A stretch of DNA of 53,350 nt from contig PJQG01000041.1 of NCBI GenBank assembly GCA_002861595.1, positions 1 through 53,350 on the forward strand. Direction: 5' to 3'. A program made the translations under genes and the position numbers. This document shows positions 32,350 through 41,303 of this stretch, piece after piece. The stretch comes from Actinomycetota bacterium. GTDB taxonomy: Bacteria > Actinomycetota > Acidimicrobiia > Acidimicrobiales > GCA-2861595. The notes beneath the pieces were generated by a model, which did no database searches, was not told the origin of the DNA, and saw nothing but the letters and a program-made list of their open reading frames with translations. The stretch's first letter is position 1, and each line of letters begins with the position of its first letter.

Positions 32350-34362
32350 GTGTCAGTTGTTGGTTCTCTCCTCGTTTGCGTCGCCGTTGCCCATGTCGTG
32401 GCCGTCGTCGCACTGTTCGCTGAGCACGCTCAGACGCGGCCACGCCGCATGCGGGCGTGGGGCCCGATCTCTTCGGTGGCGGCAGGATCCTTGGCCTCCT
32501 GGCTGGCGCTGGACGATCCCGGTGGGGCCGTCGTTGCCGGGCTGGTGCTGGCGGGCGTCATTGCCCCTGCTCTTCGGCGTCTACCCCGGTTCTTGGCGTG
32601 GGGCGTGGCGGTCCTCGTGACCAACCTGGCACTCGTCGCCTGCGGGGTCGTGTGGACGACCTGGTTCATCCTCACGATGCCGCTCGGTCCCTTCGCTCGC
32701 GCCGTGCTGGTGGCGAGCTTGCCGCTTCTCGTCCTCAATCTGCCTCCCAGCGTGGTGCGCAACGTCCAGCTGTGGGAGGCCCTATGCCGCCGAGACTGGC
32801 GACGGCCCCGGGCGCCACTGCCTGGGGTGCGCCGGGAACACTTTCCCCGGGTGTCGATCCACGTTCCCACCCATGCCGAGCCGCCGAAGGTGGTCATCTC
32901 CACCCTCGATGCCCTGGCCCGGCTGGACTATCCCAACTTCGAGGTGGTCGTCGTTGACAACAACACGGCCGACCCTGCTCTGTGGCACCCGCTGCGTGCC
33001 CATTGCCAACGCCTCGGCGATCGGTTCCGCTTCTTCCACGTCGAGGGCTTGTCCGGGGCCAAGGGCGGAGCGCTCAACTTCGCTTTGTCCAAGACCGACC
33101 CGAGCGCCGAGCTCGTGGCCGTGGTGGACGCCGACTACCACGCCGAGCCCGACTGGCTGGTGGGGACGGTGGGGTACTTCGATGACGCCACGATGGGCTT
33201 CGTCCAGAGCCCCCACGCCTACCGGGGCTGGGAGGACACCACCTTCCTGCGGACCTGCAACTGGGAGTACTCCCAGTTCTTCGTCACGGTAATGGTGAGT
33301 CTCAACGAGTACGACGCCGCGCCCATCATCGGCACCATGTCACTGATACGGCGGGCCGCGCTGGAACGAGCGGGAGGATGGTCGCAGTGGTGCCTCACCG
33401 AGGACTCCGAGCTGGCCATCCGGATCCATGCCCTGGGCTATTCCTCCGTGTACTTCAGCCATGTCTACGGGCGAGGTCTCATCCCCGAGACCTTCGCGGG
33501 CTACAAGCAGCAGCGGTTCCGCTGGACCTACGGGCCGGTCCAGGAGCTTCGTCACCACTTCCGCCTCTATCTCCCCAGGCGCTGGCGACAGCCGTCGAAG
33601 ATGACACTGGCCCAGCGACTGCACCATCCTGTGCAGGGGCTGCTCGGCATGAGCATTGCCCCCGGCATCGCCCTGCTCCCCGTCGGCGCCGCGTTCGTGC
33701 TGTCGCTAGGCATCCAAGAAGTACAAATCGCGGTACCGACTCCGTTCTTGATCGCCATGGCCGCCATGCTTGGCGCCAGTTCGCTCCGGTTCTGGTTCGT
33801 CTACCGCCGCATCCTCGGGGCCCGTTTGGCCGAGATCGTCGCAGCCAAGGTGGCGACCAAAGCGCTTGGTCATGTGGCGATCGTCGCCCAGCTCTTCGCC
33901 GTGCTCGGGCGCGCCGTCCCCTGGCAGCGCACCGACAAGTTCCGCCGCGACGGTCGGGGCTGGCGCGCACTCGGCTCCGTTCGCACCGAGTTGGGCCTGG
34001 GCGCGCTGTGCATCAGCTTCGCCGTGACGTCCCTGGCGGTCTTCCCTCGCTCGGGCGTCGCCTTGCTGCTCGAAGTCGGCATCCTTTCCCAGGGTCTCGC
34101 CTACCTGGCGGCACCGGCCATGACCGTCCTAGCCGAGCGCGACCTCCGGAGGCGATCGCGCCAATCCGAGGGAGCACCGCAAGAAGCCGGGTTGGCGCCC
34201 TTAGCCCTTTCCGCCTCAGCCGCTGTCGATGAGTTGGAAGGAGCACCGATACCAGCGACGAAGCTTCGAGTGTGGGAGCAACCCACAGCCACCGGCGACC
34301 GGCGGTCGGCCGAGGGGGTTCCGTCAGTCGGCGATCCGGTCAAAGAACCTCAAGCAGGCTGA
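32350..34362 (+). CDS. Cellulose-synthase-like processive glycosyltransferase (GT2)
   Basis: 670 residues from GTG 32350; AAAGGCGGA lies upstream. Several N-terminal helices lead to a GT2 catalytic core: VSIHVPTHAEPPKVVISTLD, VVVVDNNT, VAVVDADYHAEPDW (the D-x-D), LTEDSELAIRIHALG (the TED base) and KQQRFRW (Q-x-x-R-W, acceptor binding). Further helices follow, then a Pro- and Ala-rich cytoplasmic tail of about 70 residues. These motifs are those of BcsA and related synthases that polymerise and export a beta-linked glycan. The usual PilZ domain is absent. It faces the secreted LVIVD gene tail to tail across 241 bp in which I see no gene. Confidence 0.88.
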   Translation: MSVVGSLLVCVAVAHVVAVVALFAEHAQTRPRRMRAWGPISSVAAGSLASWLALDDPGGAVVAGLVLAGVIAPALRRLPRFLAWGVAVLVTNLALVACGVVWTTWFILTMPLGPFARAVLVASLPLLVLNLPPSVVRNVQLWEALCRRDWRRPRAPLPGVRREHFPRVSIHVPTHAEPPKVVISTLDALARLDYPNFEVVVVDNNTADPALWHPLRAHCQRLGDRFRFFHVEGLSGAKGGALNFALSKTDPSAELVAVVDADYHAEPDWLVGTVGYFDDATMGFVQSPHAYRGWEDTTFLRTCNWEYSQFFVTVMVSLNEYDAAPIIGTMSLIRRAALERAGGWSQWCLTEDSELAIRIHALGYSSVYFSHVYGRGLIPETFAGYKQQRFRWTYGPVQELRHHFRLYLPRRWRQPSKMTLAQRLHHPVQGLLGMSIAPGIALLPVGAAFVLSLGIQEVQIAVPTPFLIAMAAMLGASSLRFWFVYRRILGARLAEIVAAKVATKALGHVAIVAQLFAVLGRAVPWQRTDKFRRDGRGWRALGSVRTELGLGALCISFAVTSLAVFPRSGVALLLEVGILSQGLAYLAAPAMTVLAERDLRRRSRQSEGAPQEAGLAPLALSASAAVDELEGAPIPATKLRVWEQPTATGDRRSAEGVPSVGDPVKEPQAG

Positions 34363-34603
34363 GTCAGCCTCAGCGACCGGCTTCGCCATCGCTGCGCCGT
34401 ACCGAGCGGTATGCGCGTCGAGCACCGGGGTATCGGGCGTTGTGCCCTTCAGGAGGGTCCCTCCCCGTTCGCGGTGGCGCGCTCGGCGGTGCCGGCCAGA
34501 CGCGCGGGATGGAGGAACGAGTGTGCCGCTCCTCACCTTTGTGTGGGCAGCCGGACGGTCGAACCACCGAGGCAGAGGTGGAGGTTCGGGCTGGCCCGAC
34601 GTC

Positions 34604-36241
34604 CTACCGGATCAGGCAGTAGGGCGCGTTGGTGGCGCTGACCGGGAGCGCCACGCGAGAGCGGGCCTCGGCCAGGACCTGCTCGGGGCTGAGCCAGCGG
34701 CCCCCGCCCACGAGGCCGGCTTCGCCGGCGCCCTCCGGGCGGCGGAAGCGGTAGACGTCGAAGCCGCGTGCGATGTCGTTGGCGAACAGGAAGAACGAAC
34801 CGTCCGGTGCGATGCGGTTCGTCTTGGCGCTCCAGGTGTCGGAGTCGGGGAAGGCGTAGTAGCCGATCTCCCGCATGCCAGCGTCGACTGGGAGCCCGGC
34901 CGAGACGCCGGCGAGGCCCGAGATGTCGATGACCCGCACGCCGGCCGAGTACCAGGCGATCGTCAGGAGCTTGTGCTCGGGGTACATCCGCAGCACGTGC
35001 GCGGTGCAGCGGAGGTTGTCGTTGGCCGGCCGGGTGTCGGGGATGGCGAAGAAGCCGACCTTGACCGGGAGGCGCTCCCGGTCGCCGGTGATGTCGTAGA
35101 CGTGCAGGCCGCCGCCGGGGCACACACCGTTGCCGGCGGCACCGGCCAGCTCGTCGGTGACGACCAGGAACGTGCGCCGCCCGAGCAGGGGGTCGTCGAC
35201 GGTGACGGGGTCGGCCTGGTGGTGGATGTTGATGGACGGGTCGACGATGCTCCCGACGACGCGCGGTCGGGCCGGGTCGGAGGTGTCGATGACGAGGGAG
35301 TGGGTCAGGGCGGCCGAGTACGCCCGGGTGCCGTCGGCGTTGAAGGTCACGTCGTGGGAGCTGAGCCCGGGGCCGAGGTTCAGCGTCGCCACCTGGCGGG
35401 GCCGGGTCGGGTCGGCGATGTCGATGACCTCGATCACACCGGGGGCGGTGAGGTCGGCGTTGGAGTTGTAGAGGTAGCGGCCCCCCGGGTGCACCGTCTG
35501 GTTGTGGGAGCCGGCGGGGATGGGCACGAAGCCGAGCCCCCGGGGCGCCCGCGGGTCGGTCACGTCGACGATGAACGTCCCGTAGGGCTGGGCGGGGTCT
35601 ACCCCGAGCTCCCGGTAGCACCCGGACTCCGGCCGGGTCTCGGTCTCGATGTCGTCGGCGGTGTAGGTCGCGAGGGTGCGGCCGCCCTGGCTGAACACCT
35701 GGACGTCGCCCTGGGCCACGGCGCAGTCGTAGACGGCGACGACCTGGGGGCGGGCGGGGTCGGTCACGTCGATCACCTGGAGGCCGTTGCGGTAGGTCCC
35801 GGCGAACGCGTAGTCGCGGCCGGAGACGGTGGCCAGCTCGAGGTCTGTGCCTACCGGGCCGGCCTGGTCGTAGCGGCGCTGGTAGTCGAGGTTGGCGACA
35901 TGGGCCATGTTGGGGGAGCCGTCGCCGGCGGCGGCCGGGGCATCGAGCGCAGGCGAGGATCGGCGGGCGGCGGTGGCGGCGTCGGAATCGATGCCCGGTG
36001 TCGCGGCTGGACTGGGCGGCAGGGCGAGCGGCGCCCCGGCTCGCGGCCGAGCTCGCCCGACGAGGGCGCCTTCGGTTCCGGCCGCATCGCCTGAGGGGCT
36101 CGCCGGCGACGTCGCGGTGGTCCGGCCCGGCGCGCTGCCGCCAGAGTCGCCATCGGCCCCGTGCACCAAGGGAATGGCGCCCAAGCCGAGGAGGCCGCAG
36201 GAGATGATGGCCCCGGCCAGGAGCCGCAGTGAGGAGCGCAT
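34604..36241 (-). CDS. Secreted LVIVD-repeat beta-propeller protein
   Basis: 545 residues. The start MRSSLRLLAGAIISCGLLGL is a signal peptide, followed by an Ala/Pro/Ser-rich linker of about 90 residues. The body is a series of VIDVTDPARPQVV, VDVTDPRAPR, VIDIADPTRPRQVATL, VIDTSDPARPRVVGSI and VIDISGLAG units, the LVIVD repeat of secreted propeller proteins. It likely folds as one beta-propeller outside the cell. Cys residues in AVYDCAVAQ, ESGCYRE, GVCPGGG and LRCTAHV could form disulfides. Function unknown; binding or structural roles are usual. It is transcribed at the end of the polysaccharide cluster, 54 bp after the next gene upstream. Confidence 0.85.
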   Translation of the reverse strand: MRSSLRLLAGAIISCGLLGLGAIPLVHGADGDSGGSAPGRTTATSPASPSGDAAGTEGALVGRARPRAGAPLALPPSPAATPGIDSDAATAARRSSPALDAPAAAGDGSPNMAHVANLDYQRRYDQAGPVGTDLELATVSGRDYAFAGTYRNGLQVIDVTDPARPQVVAVYDCAVAQGDVQVFSQGGRTLATYTADDIETETRPESGCYRELGVDPAQPYGTFIVDVTDPRAPRGLGFVPIPAGSHNQTVHPGGRYLYNSNADLTAPGVIEVIDIADPTRPRQVATLNLGPGLSSHDVTFNADGTRAYSAALTHSLVIDTSDPARPRVVGSIVDPSINIHHQADPVTVDDPLLGRRTFLVVTDELAGAAGNGVCPGGGLHVYDITGDRERLPVKVGFFAIPDTRPANDNLRCTAHVLRMYPEHKLLTIAWYSAGVRVIDISGLAGVSAGLPVDAGMREIGYYAFPDSDTWSAKTNRIAPDGSFFLFANDIARGFDVYRFRRPEGAGEAGLVGGGRWLSPEQVLAEARSRVALPVSATNAPYCLIR

Positions 36242-36295
36242 GCACCCATGCTACGGACCGGAACCCCCGTCCCTGCTCGCGCCCGCGGCTGCCGA

Positions 36296-37756
36296 TCAGG
36301 GTTGGGCGAGGCCGGTGGGGTCGGGCTGGAGGTGCCGGAAGGGCCCGATGCCGGCTCGACGGAGCATCTCCATGTTGGCCTCCAGCATGTCGAGGTTCCA
36401 GTGGAGCAAGAAGCTCTGGTGCCGGGCGGCGAGCTGGGAGCGGGGAATCCCCGCGTCGAGATCGCGTTCGACAGCGCCCATCCCGCTGCCGTACCAGTCC
36501 CGCCAGGTGAAGCCGTCACTGGTGTTGATGGGCAGCATCACGATCATCACCGCCAGCAGCCCCCCCTGCATCAGCCGGCGCACCGTCGCCGGGGAGTACA
36601 GCTGGGAGGCGAAGTACGCGGCGCACAGGGCCGGGACAGCGAGCAGCACGTATCGCTCGGGCAGGGCCTGGCCGGGCCCGGCGGGGCGCCCCCAGCCCAG
36701 GACCACGGCGAGCAGGCCGGCGGCGCCCAGGAAGAGGCACAGCCCGATGGCCCGGTGGCGCTCGACGCCGCGGCGCTGCAGCACGGCCCGCACGACGAGG
36801 ACCAAGGCGGTCAGCAGGACCGCCGACACGGCGAGAATCGACAGCTTCCAGGACCGCGAGGCGCCGGGACCGAGACCGAGGGCGAAGAACTTGGCGCTGG
36901 TCTCGGCCGCGGCGCCGACGTCGGTTCCCGCCGAGGCGTTCCAAGACGGACGTTCCCAGCCAACGAAGTACAGCCCCGAGATCAGGACCGCCACCACCGA
37001 CGAGCCGACGAGCCACAGCGGGGCCCAGCCGGGAACCCCGGTGGACCCTCTCGCTCGGCGGAGGCGAAGTCCCTCCCACACCATCCCGGCGGCCAGGAGG
37101 GGGACGAAGACCAGCCCGTTGGCGCCTGTCAACGGCAGCATGACCAGGCAGACCCCCGCGGCCAACGCCGGTCCCGGCCGGAGCGTGGTGCGCTGGGTCA
37201 CGAGCAGCAGGAGGAGACAGCAGACGAGCGTCGTCGACAGCACGAACTGCAGCTGCCAGCCCCACACCAGGTTGGCCCAGTTCCCGAGGTGGAGCAGGGC
37301 GACGGGAAAGAAGGCGTCGGCGACGCTGGTCCTGCCCCGCAGGCGTCGGGCAACCAGGATCATCCCGGCGGAAAGGGCCGCCAGGAGCACGACGTTGAAC
37401 ACCATGCCCGACCGGAAGTCGCCGCCCGTGAGCCGTAACAGGCCCAACAGCGCCAGCCGCGGCAGGGGGAGACGGTGTTCGTTGTTCTGTGCCCACAGCC
37501 AGGAGGCCAGGTCGGGCTCGTGGCCAGTGAGGGGCGGCACCAGCAGCCAGTCCTCGGCGAGCGGCACGTTGTGGGCGTAGCGGGCAATGCAGGCCAGCAC
37601 AGCCACCACCATCACCGTCCACACCGACCAGACGAAGAGACGCGCCCGCAGATCCGACGCCTTCGGGGCCTTCCCCGAGGACGGCGGCGAACCGACGTCA
37701 GCCCGCTCGCTCACGCTCGAAGAGCGTGGCTTCACACCCCCGTAGAGCGATCCCAC
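36296..37756 (-). CDS. Polytopic membrane protein, GT-C-like
   Basis: 486 residues with a cytoplasmic arm of about 40 residues and roughly ten hydrophobic helices. The first loop contains NVPLAEDWLLVPPLTGHEPD and WLWAQNNEHRLPLPRL, the E-D-W and N-N-E-H-R pattern common in actinobacterial membrane proteins next to glycosyltransferases. The acidic residues in that loop could be the catalytic site of a GT-C enzyme using a lipid-linked sugar. The C-terminal 70 residues form a soluble tail (GAVERDLDAGIPRSQLAARH). It is probably part of surface glycan assembly; the exact reaction is unknown. Confidence 0.7.
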   Translation of the reverse strand: MGSLYGGVKPRSSSVSERADVGSPPSSGKAPKASDLRARLFVWSVWTVMVVAVLACIARYAHNVPLAEDWLLVPPLTGHEPDLASWLWAQNNEHRLPLPRLALLGLLRLTGGDFRSGMVFNVVLLAALSAGMILVARRLRGRTSVADAFFPVALLHLGNWANLVWGWQLQFVLSTTLVCCLLLLLVTQRTTLRPGPALAAGVCLVMLPLTGANGLVFVPLLAAGMVWEGLRLRRARGSTGVPGWAPLWLVGSSVVAVLISGLYFVGWERPSWNASAGTDVGAAAETSAKFFALGLGPGASRSWKLSILAVSAVLLTALVLVVRAVLQRRGVERHRAIGLCLFLGAAGLLAVVLGWGRPAGPGQALPERYVLLAVPALCAAYFASQLYSPATVRRLMQGGLLAVMIVMLPINTSDGFTWRDWYGSGMGAVERDLDAGIPRSQLAARHQSFLLHWNLDMLEANMEMLRRAGIGPFRHLQPDPTGLAQP

Positions 37757-37872
37757 TGCAGTGAGTGTAGGGCTTCAGCCACGCCGGGAGTTGGCCGCGC
37801 TGCCCTCAGCGACGGCTGCGAGTGGCTACAGACCGGCCTTGCGTCAAACCTGGGGCGGTTCAGGTGGCGGTG

Positions 37873-38898
37873 TCAAAGGGTGCCGTCCGCGATGGCGCGC
37901 TCGATCCACGGGATGACCTCGTCGAGCATGTCCTCGAGCGGGGTGGTGGCCTCGAAGCCCAGGACGTGCTTGGCCTTCTCTGTGGAGGGGACGCGGCGCT
38001 GCACGTCGTGTTCGAACGCCTCGTCGTGCTCCAGGCGCAGCGGCGTTTGGGGCCCCTTGATCTTGCGCCAGATGATCTCGGCGAGCTGGATCACGCTGTG
38101 GCCGTGGGGCGTGGACAGGTTGAAGTCCTCGTTGAGCGCCTCGGGGTGCTCCATGGCGGTGACGATGCCCTTGGCGAGGTCGCCGCCGTAGGTGTAATGC
38201 CGGATCTGCTCACCGGTGCCGAGCAGGTGAAGCGGGTCCTGGCCCCTGAGGACCTTTTGGACGAGATCCGGCACGACGTGGCTCATGGCGAGTTTGACGT
38301 TGCCCGAAAGGACCTCGACGTCGCCGAGGGCGCGGCCCTCGCCGATGCCGACGCAGTTGAACGGACGGCAGATCGTGTAGGGCAGCTTGTACTGATCCCA
38401 GGCGGCCCTGGCGAAGTACTCGACGGCGAGCTTCTGGAAGCCGTAGGAGGACAGCGGCGCGGGGATCTCGCGCTCGGAGCCCTCGACCGAAGGCCACGAG
38501 TCGGCCGACTCGAAGACCATCGAGGAGCTGATGTAGGTCATCTTCTGAAGGTTGCCCTGGGCATGGGCCCTGATGGCGGCGTCGCAGCTGGCGGCCATGA
38601 TCCGCTCGTTCTGGGCCAGCAGGTCGTAGGCGTAGGCGTGGAAGTACGAGATGCCACCGATCAGTGCCGCGCCGGCAATGAAGTGGTCGCAGTCCATGAG
38701 CAGCTCGGTCATCAGGCCGATGTCCTGGCAGTCGCCCTCTGTGAAGTGGTACCGCTCGTTGCTGTCGTAGGACTTGGTGACCTTGCCGTACTTCGAGTAG
38801 TTGTCGATGCCGACGACGTCATAGCCGCGGGCCAGCAGCTCCTCCACGACGTAGCCGCCGATGAAGCCTGCCGATCCGGAGACGAGAGCCTTGGGCAA
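37873..38898 (-). CDS. NAD-dependent sugar epimerase/dehydratase (SDR)
   Basis: 341 residues from ATG 38898. The Rossmann loop GSAGFIGGYVVEELLARGYD (G-x-x-G-x-x-G) binds NAD. The catalytic Ser lies in YISSSMVFES and the Tyr/Lys pair in SSYGFQKLAVEY. RPFNCVGIGEGRALGDVE matches the extended-SDR substrate loop. It converts a nucleotide sugar, as in UDP-hexose 4-epimerases or NDP-sugar dehydratases. It follows the glycosyltransferase gene directly, with no gap, so the two are likely co-translated. The long VVPDLVQKVLRGQDPLHLLG region is normal for the family. Confidence 0.85.
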   Translation of the reverse strand: MPKALVSGSAGFIGGYVVEELLARGYDVVGIDNYSKYGKVTKSYDSNERYHFTEGDCQDIGLMTELLMDCDHFIAGAALIGGISYFHAYAYDLLAQNERIMAASCDAAIRAHAQGNLQKMTYISSSMVFESADSWPSVEGSEREIPAPLSSYGFQKLAVEYFARAAWDQYKLPYTICRPFNCVGIGEGRALGDVEVLSGNVKLAMSHVVPDLVQKVLRGQDPLHLLGTGEQIRHYTYGGDLAKGIVTAMEHPEALNEDFNLSTPHGHSVIQLAEIIWRKIKGPQTPLRLEHDEAFEHDVQRRVPSTEKAKHVLGFEATTPLEDMLDEVIPWIERAIADGTL

Positions 38899-39738
38899 TC
38901 AGTTCTCGCGCTCGTAGGCCGCGCCCCGAGCAGCACTGGTGTGCACCGAACCAGAATCGTGCCGCTTTACCCTCGTCCGAGGCGTGGAAGTCAGACGGCG
39001 CAGTTGGTCCACGTCGATCTTGGGGCCGAAGGCCAGCCTGTACCACCTGAGGTACTGCGGGATCCAGGCGGCAAGCCTGAAGTTCGACACACCGGCATGC
39101 CGCTCCAGCCAGATCGTCGGTATCTCGGCCACAGGCTGTCTGAGCCGCTTGGCCTTGGCGGTCAGCTCGAGCCCGATCTCGAAGCCGGCGTGGCTGTCGA
39201 TCCCGACCAGCCGGACGAAGTCCGTCGAGTACGCCTTGAAGCTGTTGGTTGCGTCGCGGGTGCCGACACGGGTGAACAGCTGCAGCGAGCGTCCGGCCGC
39301 CCTCGACAGTGCGCTCTTCAACAGCGGACCACCCACCTGCTGGCCGCCGGACATGTACCGCGACGCGGCAGCGACGACCACGCCGCGCTCGACCAACCGC
39401 GTGAGATCATCGATCTGTCGGGGATCGTCCGAGCCGTCGGCCATCGTCACGACGGCGACCGGTGCCAGAGCCCGGTCGATGCCGTATCGGATCGCGTTGG
39501 CGGGACCGGGGCCGTAGGTGTTGATGGCGATCCGCAGCCGCGGCTCGTCGACGGCCAACTTCTCCACAACCGGCACCGTTGTGTCCTGGGGCATGTCCAC
39601 CACGACGAGCACCTCGCACGGCAGCGTCACGGCCTCCAGGATGCGGGTCAGGCACGGGATGATCCGCTCGGCCTCGTTGTAGGCCGGGATGACGACCGAG
39701 ACCCGGAGACCCTCGGTGTCGGGCAGCGGCAGGCTCAC
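38899..39738 (-). CDS. Glycosyltransferase family 2
   Basis: 279 residues from GTG 39738, which overlaps the TGA of the sugar dehydrogenase gene (GTGA). The GT-A start VSVVIPAYNEAERIIPCLTR, then TMADGSDDPRQIDDL in the D-x-D region, and VGTRDATNSFKAYSTDFVRL. This matches dolichol-phosphate-mannose-synthase-like enzymes that move a sugar from a nucleotide to a lipid or glycan. No C-terminal membrane helix is obvious. Acceptor and donor unknown; the dehydrogenase and epimerase beside it probably make the donor. Confidence 0.85.
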   Translation of the reverse strand: MSLPLPDTEGLRVSVVIPAYNEAERIIPCLTRILEAVTLPCEVLVVVDMPQDTTVPVVEKLAVDEPRLRIAINTYGPGPANAIRYGIDRALAPVAVVTMADGSDDPRQIDDLTRLVERGVVVAAASRYMSGGQQVGGPLLKSALSRAAGRSLQLFTRVGTRDATNSFKAYSTDFVRLVGIDSHAGFEIGLELTAKAKRLRQPVAEIPTIWLERHAGVSNFRLAAWIPQYLRWYRLAFGPKIDVDQLRRLTSTPRTRVKRHDSGSVHTSAARGAAYEREN

Positions 39739-40931
39739 ACCCGCACTCCACGCCCGAGGACGTTCCAGACGTCCGCTATGGGGACCGTGGCGTGGAGGCC
39801 GGCGTACTCGGTGTGCGGGGTGGCCAACACCAACAGGTCGGAATCGGCCAAGACCTGCTCGAGCGAAACCAGCGTCGGGTCGGTCGTGACCAGCGGGTCG
39901 GTGCACAGGACCCGCTTGGCCTTGAACTCCAAGATCCGCTTTAGCTTGTAGCTCAGGCTGGAGCGCGTGTCGTCCGACCCGGCCTTGAAGGCCATGCCGA
40001 GGATGCCGACCGTCATGCTGGCCAAGTCGTACTCCTGCTCGAGCCGCGCCACGAGGTACAGGGGCAGGCCCTCGTTCACCAGCATCGCCGAGTGGCCGAG
40101 CGTGAAGTTGTTGTTGTTGAACGCTGCCAGCTGCATCGTGTCCTTCAGCAGGCACGGCCCGGCGGCGAAGCCCGCGCTCGGCATGTCGGCCGCGCGCGGG
40201 TAGTCCTGGGACAGGGCCCGGCGGATCCGCTCGAAGTCCAGCCCGCGGTCGTTGGCCATCATGAACAGCTGGTTGGCGGCGGCGAACTTGATGTAGCGCC
40301 AGGTGTTGGTGAACAGCTTCGCGAGCTCGGCCTCCTCCGGCTCGAGGTCGACGATCGTGCTCGTCAGGCGGTGGAACAGCGCCGTCGCGCGTTGGCGGGC
40401 TTCGGGCGTCCGGGCGCCGACGATCTGCGGCAGCGTGAACAGTTCGGTCATGGCGTGGCCCTCAGCGATGCGCTCCGGGCAGAAGGCCACCTCTATCTGG
40501 CGACCGAGGTCGGCCACCATGCGCTCCACCTGGGCGGTGACGCCGGGGTAGACGCTGCTGCGCAGCACGAGCAGCTGTCCATCGCGGAAGTACTCCGTGC
40601 ACAGGCCCAGAGCGCGCGGGATGGCCTGCGGGTCGGGATTGAGGTGTTCGTCGACGGGTGTCGCGATGACGACGATCACGCTCTCCGCATCACCGACGAC
40701 CGAGGGCTTCGTCGTCGCACGCAGCGTTCCTGCGGCGACCACCCGCTCGAGTATGGGCCCCGCACCGCGCTCGTCGAAGGGCAGGACGGCATCATTGACC
40801 GCTTTGACGGCCGGCTCCGAGACGTCGAAGATGGCCACACGGGCGTCGGAGTCGGCCAAAGCGATGGCCAAGGGCAGGCCAACGTGGCCACAACCTCCGA
40901 CGATGACGACATCCGTCTCGAAGTTCGGCAC
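39735..40931 (-). CDS. Nucleotide-sugar dehydrogenase (UDP-glucose/UDP-ManNAc DH family)
   Basis: 398 residues from GTG 40931; a strong GGAGG lies just before it, which settles the start although the frame is open further upstream. The N-terminal NAD site is VVIVGGCGHVGLPLAIALAD. The catalytic Cys is in AGFAAGPCLLKDTMQLAAFN (G-P-C-L-x-K-D). EEAELAKLFTNTWRYIKFAA is the helix linking the two Rossmann domains. It oxidises the sugar C6 to a carboxylate (uronic acid) with two NAD. Substrate (glucose, ManNAc or other) cannot be fixed from sequence. The gene is coupled to the GT2 gene after it. Confidence 0.88.
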   Translation of the reverse strand: MPNFETDVVIVGGCGHVGLPLAIALADSDARVAIFDVSEPAVKAVNDAVLPFDERGAGPILERVVAAGTLRATTKPSVVGDAESVIVVIATPVDEHLNPDPQAIPRALGLCTEYFRDGQLLVLRSSVYPGVTAQVERMVADLGRQIEVAFCPERIAEGHAMTELFTLPQIVGARTPEARQRATALFHRLTSTIVDLEPEEAELAKLFTNTWRYIKFAAANQLFMMANDRGLDFERIRRALSQDYPRAADMPSAGFAAGPCLLKDTMQLAAFNNNNFTLGHSAMLVNEGLPLYLVARLEQEYDLASMTVGILGMAFKAGSDDTRSSLSYKLKRILEFKAKRVLCTDPLVTTDPTLVSLEQVLADSDLLVLATPHTEYAGLHATVPIADVWNVLGRGVRV

Positions 40932-41303
40932 ACGACCTCCTCTGGGTGCTCCGCGGCGCCGGCCGGCACCAAGCGTAGAGTGAAGGCTGGCCCGCCTGTC
41001 CGCAGCCGCCGGCGCCTCGGGCCCGTCGGGGTGGTACTGAGCGAAGGTCTCCTCCAGTTGAAAGAAGCGGGCGGCTTCGGCGCCGGCGACCTCCTTCAGT
41101 GCGTCGCAGAACTGATCCTGCTGCGCGGGGGCCAGCAACTGCGTGTTCGGCGGCAGCCATGTGGGACGCCGTTCCCGTCGTCCGTCCGGTAGGTCTCGCC
41201 GTGAGGCAGTAGGCGTCCGCGTAGAGCCCGAACCGCCTCTCGAGGATCGGCGGCTCGGGTTGGGGCTGAACTCGCCGATAGGGGAGCGGCTCAACGGGTC
41301 CGA
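40932..41303 (-). other. Remnant of an unknown coding end between two surface genes
   Basis: No complete gene. On the minus strand one frame reads PPILERRFGLYADAYCLTA and then another, the dehydrogenase frame, reads WLPPNTQLLAPAQQDQFCDA and KEVAGAEAARFFQLEETFAQ before becoming low-complexity. Both look like parts of one protein split by a frameshift near 41190. The second frame then runs open into the dehydrogenase. I do not recognise the source. It is either a decayed gene or an odd leader. Confidence 0.4.
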
